Shown here: positions 37,311 to 45,249 of the stretch, one piece after another
How the letters are laid out: the number at the start of each line of letters is the position of its first letter
Position numbering within the stretch: the first letter of the stretch is position 1
NCBI RefSeq assembly: GCF_001730285.1
Contig: NZ_MIJZ01000001.1
Span: 930,001-994,000, forward strand
Origin: Enterococcus ureasiticus
GTDB taxonomy: Bacteria > Bacillota > Bacilli > Lactobacillales > Enterococcaceae
Reading direction: 5' to 3'
DNA length: 64,000 bases
The notes under the pieces: generated by a model
What the model was told of the DNA's origin: nothing
Seen by the model: only the letters and a program-made list of their open reading frames with translations
Database searches by the model: none
Made by a program: the position numbers and the translations under genes

Positions 37311-38392
37311 TATTTTTTCAACTTAAACGTCATCTCAACCGGATTATGATCCGAATTTTTAAATTCCGCATTGATCACTTTTCCGCTGATATTTTCGACA
37401 TTATCCGAAATAATAAACCCATCGATTAGAGCTACAAATGACTCCCCTTTTTTATATGGTTTATCTAAATTCCGCACTGAAGGTACTGGGATTTTTGTTT
37501 TGTTCATTGCCGCGACTTGTAAATGCTTCGGCAGTTCTTTTTTAGGAAACGGCTGTAACCATGTATATTCTTCTGTTGTATCGTTCTTAAATGTTTCAGT
37601 CGACGAATCTAGCAGATCATGATTGAAATCTCCACCACCAACTACATAGTTTCCTTTTTTATATTCATTTTCCATATGATCAAACAACTTATGAACTTGT
37701 TCTTTTTGGATTTTTTGATCTTTGATATATGCAGATAAATGAACGTTATATATCATTAGATATTTGCCATTCTCAACTGGGATTTTCGATACTGTATAAG
37801 CACGGTCTAAATCAAAAAATTTATTAAAATTCGTTTCAATCGGCAAACTGTAACGAGTACTCTCTTCAATTGCTGTATTACTCAACGTGAGAATACCCGA
37901 TTTTGATTTTCCGATTGGATCTAGAACTGGATACATTAGAAATGCTGAATCATAATTAGTCGCAAACACGCTAGAATAATCGTTAAATTGATGAGTGATT
38001 TGAGCTACCTCATCCACTCTGTGACTACGTGTAGCCTTTTCATCGACTTCTTGGAATAAAGCGAAATCTGGATTGATTTTTTGGGTCGTATCAATCACTC
38101 CAGAGATATTTTCAACAACACTTTCTTTACTCACCGCTTTTGACTGTTTACCACCATCCATGAAGAATGTGTAATCTGGTGTATAAGAGCCGTAGCCGAC
38201 ATTAAACGTTGTGATTTTATATTCTTGATTCGTTGATGCTTGTTTTATTTTGGCTTTTTGACTGATTTCAACAGATAAATCATCAGAAATTCTAGAATAA
38301 CTAAAATAAACATAGCCAACATAAGCTAAAATGATTGCGGTAAAAATAACTAGAATACCTGAAAAAATTTTAATACTTTTTTTTAAATTCAT
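37310..38392 (-). CDS. Membrane-anchored endonuclease/exonuclease/phosphatase-fold hydrolase
   Basis: A 360-residue protein with an N-terminal membrane anchor (about 9-31) and an outside EEP-fold domain. Motifs visible are TTFNVGYG (metal-binding Asn), ALFQEVDE (metal Glu), MIYNVHLSAY, VGGGDFNHD (Asp-Phe-Asn catalytic loop) and the C-terminal NSDHNPVEM (general-base His). The family covers nucleases, sphingomyelinases and inositol phosphatases. Extracellular location and the lack of DNA-binding features make a phosphodiesterase on an outside substrate plausible. Single gene with a convergent terminator. Confidence 0.85.
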   Translation of the reverse strand: MNLKKSIKIFSGILVIFTAIILAYVGYVYFSYSRISDDLSVEISQKAKIKQASTNQEYKITTFNVGYGSYTPDYTFFMDGGKQSKAVSKESVVENISGVIDTTQKINPDFALFQEVDEKATRSHRVDEVAQITHQFNDYSSVFATNYDSAFLMYPVLDPIGKSKSGILTLSNTAIEESTRYSLPIETNFNKFFDLDRAYTVSKIPVENGKYLMIYNVHLSAYIKDQKIQKEQVHKLFDHMENEYKKGNYVVGGGDFNHDLLDSSTETFKNDTTEEYTWLQPFPKKELPKHLQVAAMNKTKIPVPSVRNLDKPYKKGESFVALIDGFIISDNVENISGKVINAEFKNSDHNPVEMTFKLKK

Positions 38393-38407
38393 TGTTTTCT
38401 CAACTTC

Positions 38408-38863
38408 CTATTGTATATTTTCTTCCATTCTACAATAGGAACAAACTGTTTCATTTGAAGGTATTGGTGCTCCGCAAAAATGACAGATTTTATTTCCTAT
38501 TTTGTTAGTTTTCTTTTGTGTTTCAATAGCAACTTCTTTTTGAACATCTTTTGTCACTTTAGCTCGGGTGATTTTATGTTTATCTTCGACATATTGTTTT
38601 TTTGGTTCTGGTTCTCTATAGAAAAGACTTGTAACCGCATCAAATAGACCGATCCAGATAAGTATTTTACTATCCATACCACTAAAAACAAAAATACATA
38701 GGAAAAATAAAATACCACCCGAAATGAAGTCTCGGTTTAATATTCTAGGAATCCCTGTTGTACCAAGAAGTAAAGTAAGAAGAAAAGTATTCATAGGTTT
38801 CATATTATATAACAATCCAGCTCTTTTGATCATAAATAGATTATCTTTTATAAACTGCCACAT
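38408..38863 (-). CDS. Small membrane protein with C-terminal zinc ribbon
   Basis: A 151-residue protein with two hydrophobic segments (about 26-42 and 48-80), a charged linker with many lysines and a terminal zinc ribbon CHFCGAPIPSNETVCSYC (about 127-144). I recognise no named family. The arrangement recalls the other membrane zinc-ribbon protein of this window (19439-19870), but the order of segments and sequence differ. It ends 15 nt upstream of the start of the membrane-anchored EEP-family gene and is probably co-transcribed with it. Confidence 0.7.
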   Translation of the reverse strand: MWQFIKDNLFMIKRAGLLYNMKPMNTFLLTLLLGTTGIPRILNRDFISGGILFFLCIFVFSGMDSKILIWIGLFDAVTSLFYREPEPKKQYVEDKHKITRAKVTKDVQKEVAIETQKKTNKIGNKICHFCGAPIPSNETVCSYCRMEENIQ

Positions 38864-38886
38864 TTATCTTTTCCCCCACTACATTT

Positions 38887-39081
38887 TTATCTTTTTAACG
38901 TAATGTTCATTATAAACATAAAATTGGTTTGATTCAATACGATATAAAATAGCATTTGAATCAAGCTTACTTTATTAGGAATTGTTGTGATTATCTGATG
39001 TCTATTATTGAGCAAAGATTTCGTCAAAATCAAGCCTAACCCTTTTGAACCTCCTGTTACTAACCAGACTTTTTTACTCAT
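38887..39081 (-). pseudogene. Truncated short-chain dehydrogenase remnant
   Basis: The first 35 residues (MSKKVWLVTGGSKGLGLILTK...) are a clear SDR nucleotide-binding start with TGGSKGLG. After about Ile33 the homology stops, and the frame runs out at 64 codons with unrelated hydrophobic residues. SDR proteins have about 250 residues, so the catalytic Tyr-x-x-x-Lys and the rest are deleted. The ribosome binding site is poor. It is most likely decaying debris. Confidence 0.7.
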
Positions 39082-39169
39082 CTTTATACTTCTTCTCTAT
39101 TCGCTGTTGTTTGATCAGTCAACAAGGAAAGTATAAACCCTGGAGGTATCTCCGAGACAAGTTCTTTTT

Positions 39170-39718
39170 TTAATTATTTTTTTGCACTAGTTCCGCAAGT
39201 TTATTTACAGTATTGGCATTTCGGATCGTAATTCGACTATACATCTTCGTTCCAACAATTTTTGACCAGCGGCTTCTAGAAAATGTTTTGATTGGTGCTG
39301 ACCAGAAAATAACACGTTCATGATACGCTACTTTTTCATATTCTGCTTTAGCTTCACCAACAGATGCGATTACTTCTTCAGTTGTCGTTGGTGGAATCAC
39401 AAAAATGACATTATGTTTTGATGCTTTATCTGTATCCCACCATTCTGGTATCTGTTCTAACGCTGCTAGCAAATCCTCAGCAGACACGATTGTCACGATG
39501 ATCTTAAGCCCGAACTCCGCTTCAATTACTTTCTCACAATCTTTTGCCAGTTGAAAAATCTCTGTTTCTTCACTATCAAAAATCACATTCCCACTATTTA
39601 AATATGTCACAACCTTTGTAAAGCCATGTTGTTCTAAGCGTTCTTTCAACGTTGCCATGACCACTCGATTTTTTCCACCGACATTGACGCCCCGTAATAA
39701 AGCAATGTATGTTGTCAT
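39170..39718 (-). CDS. DUF1697 family protein
   Basis: A 182-residue protein of the DUF1697 family, recognised by the N-terminus TTYIALLRGVNVGGKNRVVMATLKERLEQ, then TYLNSGNVIFDSE and the C-terminal KTFSRSRWSKIVGTKMYSRITIRNANTVNKL. The family has a ferredoxin-like repeat fold and no firm function. The start at 39718 has GGGGGA upstream and fits the family; an upstream extension in the same frame does not. It is divergent from the DUF1801 gene at 39832. Confidence 0.88.
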   Translation of the reverse strand: MTTYIALLRGVNVGGKNRVVMATLKERLEQHGFTKVVTYLNSGNVIFDSEETEIFQLAKDCEKVIEAEFGLKIIVTIVSAEDLLAALEQIPEWWDTDKASKHNVIFVIPPTTTEEVIASVGEAKAEYEKVAYHERVIFWSAPIKTFSRSRWSKIVGTKMYSRITIRNANTVNKLAELVQKNN

Positions 39719-39831
39719 TTTAAATTCCCCCAGCCAGAAAATCATTTTATTTAAAGCAAATATTATCGTCAACCCCACTCTTATATTATAATAGAGAAAA
39801 CAATAACTAGAAAGAAAAGAGGGTATTACAG

Positions 39832-40203
39832 ATGAAAGATATAAATGAATTTTTTTCAAGCATTAGTGAACCAGAAAATCGTAAACGGGTAGAAGAATTA
39901 TTTGATTGGACGATGAATACTTATCCCAAATTCAAAGTCGTAATAAAGTGGAACCAACCTATGTTTACTGACCATGAAACCTTTATTATCGCGTACAGTA
40001 CTTCTAAAAAGCACCTTTCAATTGCTCCTGAAACAGTCACAATTGCAACATTTAAAGACGAAATCGAAAAAGCTGGATATCAGCATACAGATAACATCAT
40101 CAAAATCACTTGGGATCAACCAATCGATTATCCATTATTGAAAAAAATCATTGATTACAATGTTCAAGAAAAGATTGATTACACGAAATTTTGGCGGGAA
40201 TAA
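39832..40203 (+). CDS. DUF1801 family protein (YdhG/frataxin-like fold)
   Basis: A 123-residue protein of the DUF1801 family: VEELFDWTMNTYPKFKVVIKWNQPMF, then HETFIIAYSTSKKHLSIAPE and a C-terminal IDYNVQEKIDYTKFWRE. Bacillus homologues (YdhG/Fra) have a frataxin-like fold and have been proposed as iron chaperones for iron-sulfur and haem assembly. The DUF1801 family is broader, so that role is only possible here. It has an AGAGGG site before the ATG. A terminator lies about 140 nt downstream. Confidence 0.82.
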   Translation: MKDINEFFSSISEPENRKRVEELFDWTMNTYPKFKVVIKWNQPMFTDHETFIIAYSTSKKHLSIAPETVTIATFKDEIEKAGYQHTDNIIKITWDQPIDYPLLKKIIDYNVQEKIDYTKFWRE

Positions 40204-40340
40204 GTTATATAAAAGCCCCCTTTATTCAAAAAAGTTTTATCGATGGGAATTTATTGAAGTAGCAAATTCTGTTTGAATCTATTATTATTTATGCATAGAG
40301 AGTTACTTAATTATCTTCCCCAAAGATAAAATAAGAACTG

Positions 40341-40370
40341 ATCCCATCTTAACCAAGATGGGATTTTTTT
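40341..40370 (+). terminator. Intrinsic terminator downstream of DUF1801 gene
   Basis: ATCCCATCTT/AAGATGGGAT arms at 40341-40350 and 40355-40364 with loop AACC and an eight-T tract. Confidence 0.8.
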
Positions 40371-40510
40371 AGTGTCAAAATTTTTCTCTAGTGTTTTCAG
40401 TACACCGAACAAAAGATTAAGAATTTCTTTAGCTACAAAATACTTGTTCGTATGATTCAAGGCTATTTTTTACTCTCTCAATTTATTTTTTACTATTTCT
40501 AAAAATTCCA

Positions 40511-40540
40511 TTGACTATACTCATACCTTTAAGTTAAGAT
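40511..40540 (+). promoter_or_regulatory. Promoter candidate for small RNA unit 1
   Basis: TTGACT at 40511-40516 and TAAGAT at 40535-40540 with an 18-bp spacer. It would start transcription just before the first conserved hairpin at 40566. Confidence 0.4.
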
Positions 40541-40560
40541 AATATTACAAAATTAAATAA

Positions 40561-40779
40561 AAAAAGGCGCCCTGCAGGAGGACAGCAAATCATCCCGCAG
40601 AGCCCTGTATTATAAGCACGAACTAATAATACAAGTTGCCTCCGTCAATAGTTTATTGACTATTATCATTGTACTAAAAGTAAGAAAAGATTACTAGTCT
40701 TTTTTCGAATTCAATGATTTAGTTAAGACTTATTTAACGAACGCTTCATGGTATTAGTTGCTGACTAGTACCATTTTTT
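40561..40779 (+). ncRNA. Putative structured small RNA, tandem unit 1
   Basis: No protein is encoded. On the plus strand hairpins follow in order: P1 40566-40604 with loop GACAGCAAATC; P2 40606-40633 with loop CACGAA; P3 40644-40660 (GTCAAT/ATTGAC); P4 40685-40703 (AAAAGA/TCTTTT); and a terminator 40749-40773 followed by T6. The same five elements recur in unit 2 with changed stems but conserved loops, including a conserved A-C mismatch in P1. The opposite strand could also be transcribed, with P1 as its terminator (seven T follow). I do not recognise the family. Confidence 0.55.
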
Positions 40780-40821
40780 AGTTTTGTATTGATTATTAGA
40801 TAATTAGAGCGAAAAACAAAA

Positions 40822-41049
40822 TAAACAGGCACTCTATAAGAAGACAGCAAATCCTCTTACAGAGCCCTGTATCGTCAGCACGAACTGACAATACAAGTTG
40901 CCCAGTCAATGCGCATTGACTTATTCATTTTACCTAACTTTTGTAAGAAATACTAGTGTTTTTTTACAAAATTTTTGTAACTTGGATAGTTGATGATTAT
41001 TCATTGAACTTTTGCACGGTATTGGTTGGTGACCAATACCGTATTTTTT
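40822..41049 (+). ncRNA. Putative structured small RNA, tandem unit 2
   Basis: Second copy, about 262 bp from unit 1. P1 is at 40828-40866 with loop GACAGCAAATC, P2 at 40868-40895 with loop CACGAA, P3 at 40905-40920, P4 at 40941-40969 and a terminator at 41016-41042 followed by T6. Stem bases differ from unit 1 while pairing is kept, for example P2 CGTCAG/CTGACA against TATAAG/CTAATA. No promoter as good as that of unit 1 is visible, so unit 2 may depend on a weak promoter or read-through. Confidence 0.55.
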
Positions 41050-41468
41050 CGCTCTTTTTATAAATAGTAAACACTAAGTTCTCCTTTTTTCTTAACTAAT
41101 TCCTTAGTGCTTACGAGCTAGTGTTGCTAGAATCAATTGTTCACCATACTTTTGTACTCAGTCTAAAAAGGTTGCCAAATCAATGCGTATAAAAAAATGA
41201 TTTGAAAAATAAACATGCAGACAAATAATTTTCCTAGATCTACAAGACTGAATAACGAAAAGTAGCAATAATTCTGATACACCAGTAAAAGTTAGGATCT
41301 TTCTGGCGGAAGTTAGGTTCTAACGTTCAAGTAAAAAACGGCGGGGTTGCAGAGCCCACTATTTCAAACAACTGTTTATCCAAAATGCTATTCCTTTTTT
41401 GTAAGCTAAAAACCCAACCATTTTATTAACATTTGGGTAAGCAGTTGTTTGTTTTTTTATATGACTAA
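41050..41468. other. Non-coding region with degenerate small-RNA remnant
   Basis: No gene. GGTTGCCAAATCAATGCG (41170-41187) resembles the P2-P3 junction of unit 2, and GCAGAGCCC (41349-41357) resembles the 3' side of P1, so a decayed third unit is possible. The imperfect long inverted repeat at 41366-41450 is listed separately. Confidence 0.4.
41366..41450. repeat. Long imperfect inverted repeat with nested hairpin
   Basis: AAACAACTGTTTATCC on the left pairs with GGGTAAGCAGTTGTTT on the right, with a few mismatches and a loop of about 40 nt. A T7 tract follows on the plus strand. Inside, ACCCAA/TTGGGT (41411-41438) followed on the minus strand by TTTTTAGC could terminate the acetyltransferase gene at 41469. 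The two foldings exclude each other. Confidence 0.5.
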
Positions 41469-42050
41469 TTATATCCCCTCTTCTATAAAGTGCTCAGGAT
41501 ATCTATCCCAATACTCCATATAAACTCTTTTTTTATCCTCATCAAGATTTAGTTGGTACATTCTAAACGTAACACTAATGTCTTTAGGTTGCCATTGTTC
41601 TTTATATGAATATTTGTATTCCATTCCAATTTTTTGCATAACTTTTCCGCTACCAATATTATGAATATCATGTGTAGCCGTAATATACGCCCAACCTTGT
41701 GCTTTCAAAAAATGGACCACTGCCTCACTGGCTTCTGTGATTAACCCTTTTCCCCAATAAGCTTTTTGTAACCCGTAGCCAAAATCATGATTTTCACTAC
41801 CACTCACTGCAATATAACCAATCGGAAGAGCATTCTCTTTAAGGCAGATTAAAAAATAGTAGCCATCATTTTTTTGATAGTTAACGTCAATAGTTTTTTT
41901 ATAAAATTTCTTAGTTTCTTCTATGTCCTTCACGGGATACCACGGAAGATATTTATTTACATCTTCATCAGATAAAATTGTATATAACGCCTTTAAATCA
42001 GCTTCTGTTTCTTCTATTTTTCGAATGATCAATCTTTGTGTCTCTATCAT
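41469..42050 (-). CDS. GNAT-family N-acetyltransferase (RimJ/RimL-like)
   Basis: A 193-residue acetyltransferase: MIETQRLIIRKIEETEADLKALYTIL start, PIGYIAVSG, then the acetyl-CoA-binding region YGLQKAYWGKGLITEASEAVVHFLKAQG and HDIHNIGSGKVMQKIGMEYKYSY. This is the pattern of proteins acetylating N-terminal amines or small molecules. The substrate cannot be determined. The C-terminus is somewhat longer than the core domain. Transcribed alone. Confidence 0.88.
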   Translation of the reverse strand: MIETQRLIIRKIEETEADLKALYTILSDEDVNKYLPWYPVKDIEETKKFYKKTIDVNYQKNDGYYFLICLKENALPIGYIAVSGSENHDFGYGLQKAYWGKGLITEASEAVVHFLKAQGWAYITATHDIHNIGSGKVMQKIGMEYKYSYKEQWQPKDISVTFRMYQLNLDEDKKRVYMEYWDRYPEHFIEEGI

Positions 42051-42326
42051 GGCAGTTCTCCTACTATACTTTTTTTAGAGGACTCAATATAATTTGTGCT
42101 AATTTCTTGTCTGCATTTTTATGTTAGCTTTGAAACGATTCAGTCTTAGGTCTTCTTTATAATAGTTTACGTAATAGACACTCATATAATCAAGTAATTT
42201 CTCAATAAGTGGTTATTTTTTTCTAGATTAATGATCCTTTCACAATCCCAATTCTTATAGGCTTAATTATCACAAAAATAAGACCGAGTGAAAACGAAAT
42301 GACCGTTTTGCTCAATCTTTCAATTT

Positions 42327-42710
42327 TTAACGAAACTCTTTCAATTTCTTCTCATTCGGGACAACATGACTATTGTAATTTTTAATTTTGTATTGTAATC
42401 GATCCAGTGCACTTTGCATGACATCGATCCGCTCTTGAAGTTCTTTCTCTTGTTCTTTAAGCAAATCTATTCGCGCAGGAATCGTTTTATCTCCTGATCT
42501 GAAAAGTGCCAGATATTCTATTAAAGCTTCTATAGAAAGTCCTGCGCTGCGCATTTGTCTACTAAAAATGATCCAGCGAAGATCTTCATCTGTAAAATCA
42601 CGAATCCCGCTCTCATTTCTTCTCACAGGTGGGATCAAACCAATTCGCTCGTAATAACGAATGGTATCTGCACTTACGTTTGTTTCTTTACTTGCTGTAC
42701 TTATATTCAT
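42327..42710 (-). CDS. MerR-family regulator A
   Basis: A 127-residue MerR protein: N-terminal HTH (ISTASKETNVSADTIRYYERIGLIPPVRRNESGIRDFTDEDL, residues 3-45), ISFSRQMR-type IIFSRQMRSAGLSIEALIEYL, and a coiled-coil dimer helix rich in Glu and Lys at the C-terminus (about 80-115). There is no cysteine cluster for metal binding, so it belongs with the AdhR/YyaN-like group sensing aldehydes or redox signals. Its own promoter has a 19-bp spacer, typical of MerR-activated promoters. It faces a second MerR gene across a 170-bp region. Confidence 0.9.
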   Translation of the reverse strand: MNISTASKETNVSADTIRYYERIGLIPPVRRNESGIRDFTDEDLRWIIFSRQMRSAGLSIEALIEYLALFRSGDKTIPARIDLLKEQEKELQERIDVMQSALDRLQYKIKNYNSHVVPNEKKLKEFR

Positions 42711-42755
42711 CGCTGTCTTCCCCTTCTCATTGTATTTTAGATTTTCTTTATTTTT

Positions 42756-42786
42756 AGATTACCACTTAAAGTGAACTCTAAGTCAA
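42756..42786 (-). promoter_or_regulatory. MerR-type promoter (19-bp spacer) of regulator A
   Basis: Minus strand TTGACT (42786-42781) and TAATCT (42761-42756), spacer exactly 19 bp. The spacer contains the dyad CTTAGAGT-TC-ACTTTAAG (7 of 8 matches), as expected for a MerR operator. Confidence 0.75.
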
Positions 42787-42818
42787 GATGAATTTAATTA
42801 TAATGATAATTTTTTTGT

Positions 42819-42849
42819 TTGACCTATTGTTGACTCTAAGTGGTAAAAT
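42819..42849 (+). promoter_or_regulatory. MerR-type promoter (19-bp spacer) of regulator B
   Basis: TTGACC (42819-42824) and TAAAAT (42844-42849), spacer exactly 19 bp. The spacer ends in ACTCTAAGTGG, closely matching ACTTTAAGTGG of the divergent promoter. Confidence 0.75.
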
Positions 42850-42880
42850 AAACGTAGTAATAACATGGGAGGGAATCTCG

Positions 42881-43252
42881 ATGGCTTACAAAATTCATGA
42901 GTTTTCAAAGATGACTGGACTTACGCCTTATACTCTACGTTTTTATGAAAAAGAAGGCTTGATCACGGTGAAAAGAGATCAAAATAATATTCGGATTTAT
43001 GATGACCGTAATAAAGAATGGATCGACTTTTTTATGCATTTGAAGAAAACTGGTATGACAATCGAAAACTTAAAGCAATACCTCGTTTGGTGGTATCAAG
43101 GAGAATCTACGAATCAAAACCGTTTAGATTTACTGCAACAACAAAAGCAGTCTGCACTGAATGAAATAAAACACATTCAACAAGGTATCGATGTATTAGA
43201 CCACAAAATAGAAGTTTACAAAAAAAGAGTGGCCAATAATAAAAATAGTTAG
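42881..43252 (+). CDS. MerR-family regulator B
   Basis: A 123-residue MerR protein (AYKIHEFSKMTGLTPYTLRFYEKEGLITVKRDQNNIRIYDD, then WIDFFMHLKKTGMTIENLKQYLVWW and a C-terminal helix). ATG 42881 follows GGGAGGG; the open frame extends upstream but through the promoter. It has no metal-binding cysteines. It is divergent from MerR regulator A, with related half-sites in both promoters, so the two may cross-regulate. No other target gene is adjacent, and the gene ends at a shared terminator. Confidence 0.9.
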   Translation: MAYKIHEFSKMTGLTPYTLRFYEKEGLITVKRDQNNIRIYDDRNKEWIDFFMHLKKTGMTIENLKQYLVWWYQGESTNQNRLDLLQQQKQSALNEIKHIQQGIDVLDHKIEVYKKRVANNKNS

Positions 43253-43257
43253 ACGCT

Positions 43258-43303
43258 AAAAAAGCACACGATTTTGAAAATTCACAAAATCATGTGCTTT
43301 TTT
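43258..43303. terminator. Bidirectional terminator, MerR B / histidine kinase operon
   Basis: 19-nt arms at 43258-43276 and 43285-43303 with one mismatch, flanked by A6 and T7 runs, between convergent genes. Confidence 0.8.
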
Positions 43304-43311
43304 TGGTATAG

Positions 43312-44415
43312 CTATTCCTGAATAGGGATAGAAAAGCGAAAAGTCACTTCTTTCCCTTGAGTACTGCATGATACTTTTCCAGAATGATTTTCAATGATTT
43401 TTTTCACTAACGCTAATCCTAATCCGTTACCGATAATTTGATTGTTAATGCTCTGTCCACGATAAAATGGTTCAAAGATACGTTCTATTTCTTCTTCCTT
43501 AATTGCTTGTCCGCTATTTTCGACTTCAAATGTAATGTCTTTTTTAGTAGAAATATTGGTAACTGTAACGGTAGAATCCTCATCACCATATTTGACTGCA
43601 TTTTCAACTAAATTTTTTAGTGCTACACTCAACATACTTTTATTGCCCTTAAATTGACTATCCTTTTGACTTTTATTTTTTAAATGGATTTTTCGATCTA
43701 TGGCTTGTAATGATACGTCAGCAAAGGCTTCATTAATCAAGTAATCTGTACTAATAGTATCTGCTAACTGAAGAAGATTATCATTCGCAAGGACAAGCAA
43801 CTGTTCCAAAGTAATCGATAGTTTATCACAGCTTGATAAAATTGCCTCGGTCATTTTATTACTTTCTTCATCAGATTCTAAGTTCATTTGTAATAGTTGT
43901 GTGTAAGTAATAATCACAGCTAAAGGGGTTTTCAATTCATGAGCTGCATTGTTAACGAAGTTTTTTTGTTTAATAAAAGATTCATCTAATCTGGCGGTCA
44001 TCTCATTATAACTCATACTTAGTGCTTGAACTTCTTTTGGTTGCTTCTGATCGATATCAATTTTTTTCCCGATATTTTCAGTGTCTAAACGGCTCATTGT
44101 TTTTTGAAGAGATACTAGAGAACCTAAGCTTCTGCCTACTAATTTATATGTGATAAACGTTCCTACAACAATCACGATAACCCAGACAAAAATAAGACTA
44201 GAGGAGAACGACATTCTGGCTTTTGCCAATGTCATGCCTAATTCACTGACTTCATCAGGTTTAACACTTGAATCAACTACAGCAGACTCAATTCGTGCCA
44301 AACGTTGAACAGAGAAATTTTTATTTGCACCTGACACGGAAAACAAAAGCATAATCAATGACATGCTAATTAAGAGTCCGCTAACTAACAACGTGATTTG
44401 CTTTTGTAAACTCAT
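43312..44415 (-). CDS. Sensor histidine kinase of ABC-linked system
   Basis: A 367-residue kinase. Two membrane segments (about 8-28 and 72-92) flank a short outside loop. HAMP, H-box NNAAHELKTPLAVIITYTQLLQ, N-box LKNLVENAVKYGDED and GNGLGLALVKKIIENHSG follow. The small outside loop suggests that the neighbouring transporter, rather than the kinase, may sense the signal. The ATG overlaps the response regulator stop by one nt (TAATG) with GAGAGGGGGG before it. It is the last gene of the operon. Confidence 0.93.
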   Translation of the reverse strand: MSLQKQITLLVSGLLISMSLIMLLFSVSGANKNFSVQRLARIESAVVDSSVKPDEVSELGMTLAKARMSFSSSLIFVWVIVIVVGTFITYKLVGRSLGSLVSLQKTMSRLDTENIGKKIDIDQKQPKEVQALSMSYNEMTARLDESFIKQKNFVNNAAHELKTPLAVIITYTQLLQMNLESDEESNKMTEAILSSCDKLSITLEQLLVLANDNLLQLADTISTDYLINEAFADVSLQAIDRKIHLKNKSQKDSQFKGNKSMLSVALKNLVENAVKYGDEDSTVTVTNISTKKDITFEVENSGQAIKEEEIERIFEPFYRGQSINNQIIGNGLGLALVKKIIENHSGKVSCSTQGKEVTFRFSIPIQE

Positions 44416-45116
44416 TATTCTTGCCCCCCTCTCTCCATTAGTTCAGTAGCCAAACGATAGCCCACACCTCTAAGTGTTTGAATCATTTCAGCAGCAACTG
44501 GATCGATATCTGCTACTTTTTTTCTTAAGGAATACATATGATACTTAAACGTATTAGAAAATAAATCTACATCCCCATCCCAGACATGTTCCATCAATTT
44601 TTCCGCTGAGAAAACTTCTTCTGGATTTTTGATTAGATACTCTAAAATCCCAAATTCTTTTCTTGTTAATTTAGCTGGGATGTTTCCTACTTTAACAACT
44701 CGTTTCGTAGAATCCAGACTGATCGAACCATAGATTATAACGGATTCTTCTAAACTAATCTTCTGTCTCAATAGATTTCGTATTCTAGCTTCTAATTCAA
44801 AAAAATCAAACGGTTTGGTTAAATAATCATTGGCGCCCATATCTAATCCTTTGATTTTATCTTCAACAAAATTTTTTGCTGAGAGAATTAGGATACGTAT
44901 TTCTAAATCATGGGCTCGAACATTTTCTAAAATCTCCCAGCCACTCATATTAGGCAAAGACAAATCTAAAATGATCAAATCATATTCGGTTATTTCAATC
45001 ATCTCAATTGCTTGAAATCCATCTATTGCTTTATCAACTGCATACCCTTTTTTTCTTAGCCCCATACACAATCCATCGCCTAATAACACATCATCCTCAA
45101 CAACAAGTAAACGCAT
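44415..45116 (-). CDS. OmpR-family response regulator of ABC-linked system
   Basis: A 233-residue regulator. The receiver has Glu7-Asp8-Asp9, phospho-acceptor Asp in LIILDLSLPNMSG, ILSAKN and YLTKPFDF. The winged-helix domain (about 125-228) has LTRKEFGILEYLIKNPEEVFSAEKLMEHVWD and TLRGVGYRL. The gene lies 133 nt after the ABC ATPase gene on the same strand, so the transporter genes are probably both its target and its operon mates. Confidence 0.94.
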   Translation of the reverse strand: MRLLVVEDDVLLGDGLCMGLRKKGYAVDKAIDGFQAIEMIEITEYDLIILDLSLPNMSGWEILENVRAHDLEIRILILSAKNFVEDKIKGLDMGANDYLTKPFDFFELEARIRNLLRQKISLEESVIIYGSISLDSTKRVVKVGNIPAKLTRKEFGILEYLIKNPEEVFSAEKLMEHVWDGDVDLFSNTFKYHMYSLRKKVADIDPVAAEMIQTLRGVGYRLATELMERGGQE

Positions 45117-45249
45117 TTCATAAACCTCCTCAAAAATCTCACTTATAGTAACAATAACATACTTTTTTTGTGAAACATTGAGAGGTTTATGAATAATGTA
45201 TAACTTTTTATATTGAGTCTAAAAACGATACTAAGTAAAGCATCATTAC

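Noticed and set aside
40561-41049. CRISPR array or Fst-type toxin-antitoxin locus
   Set aside because: Only two long units with changing stems and no direct-repeat/spacer pattern, no cas genes, and no small hydrophobic toxin frame on either strand.
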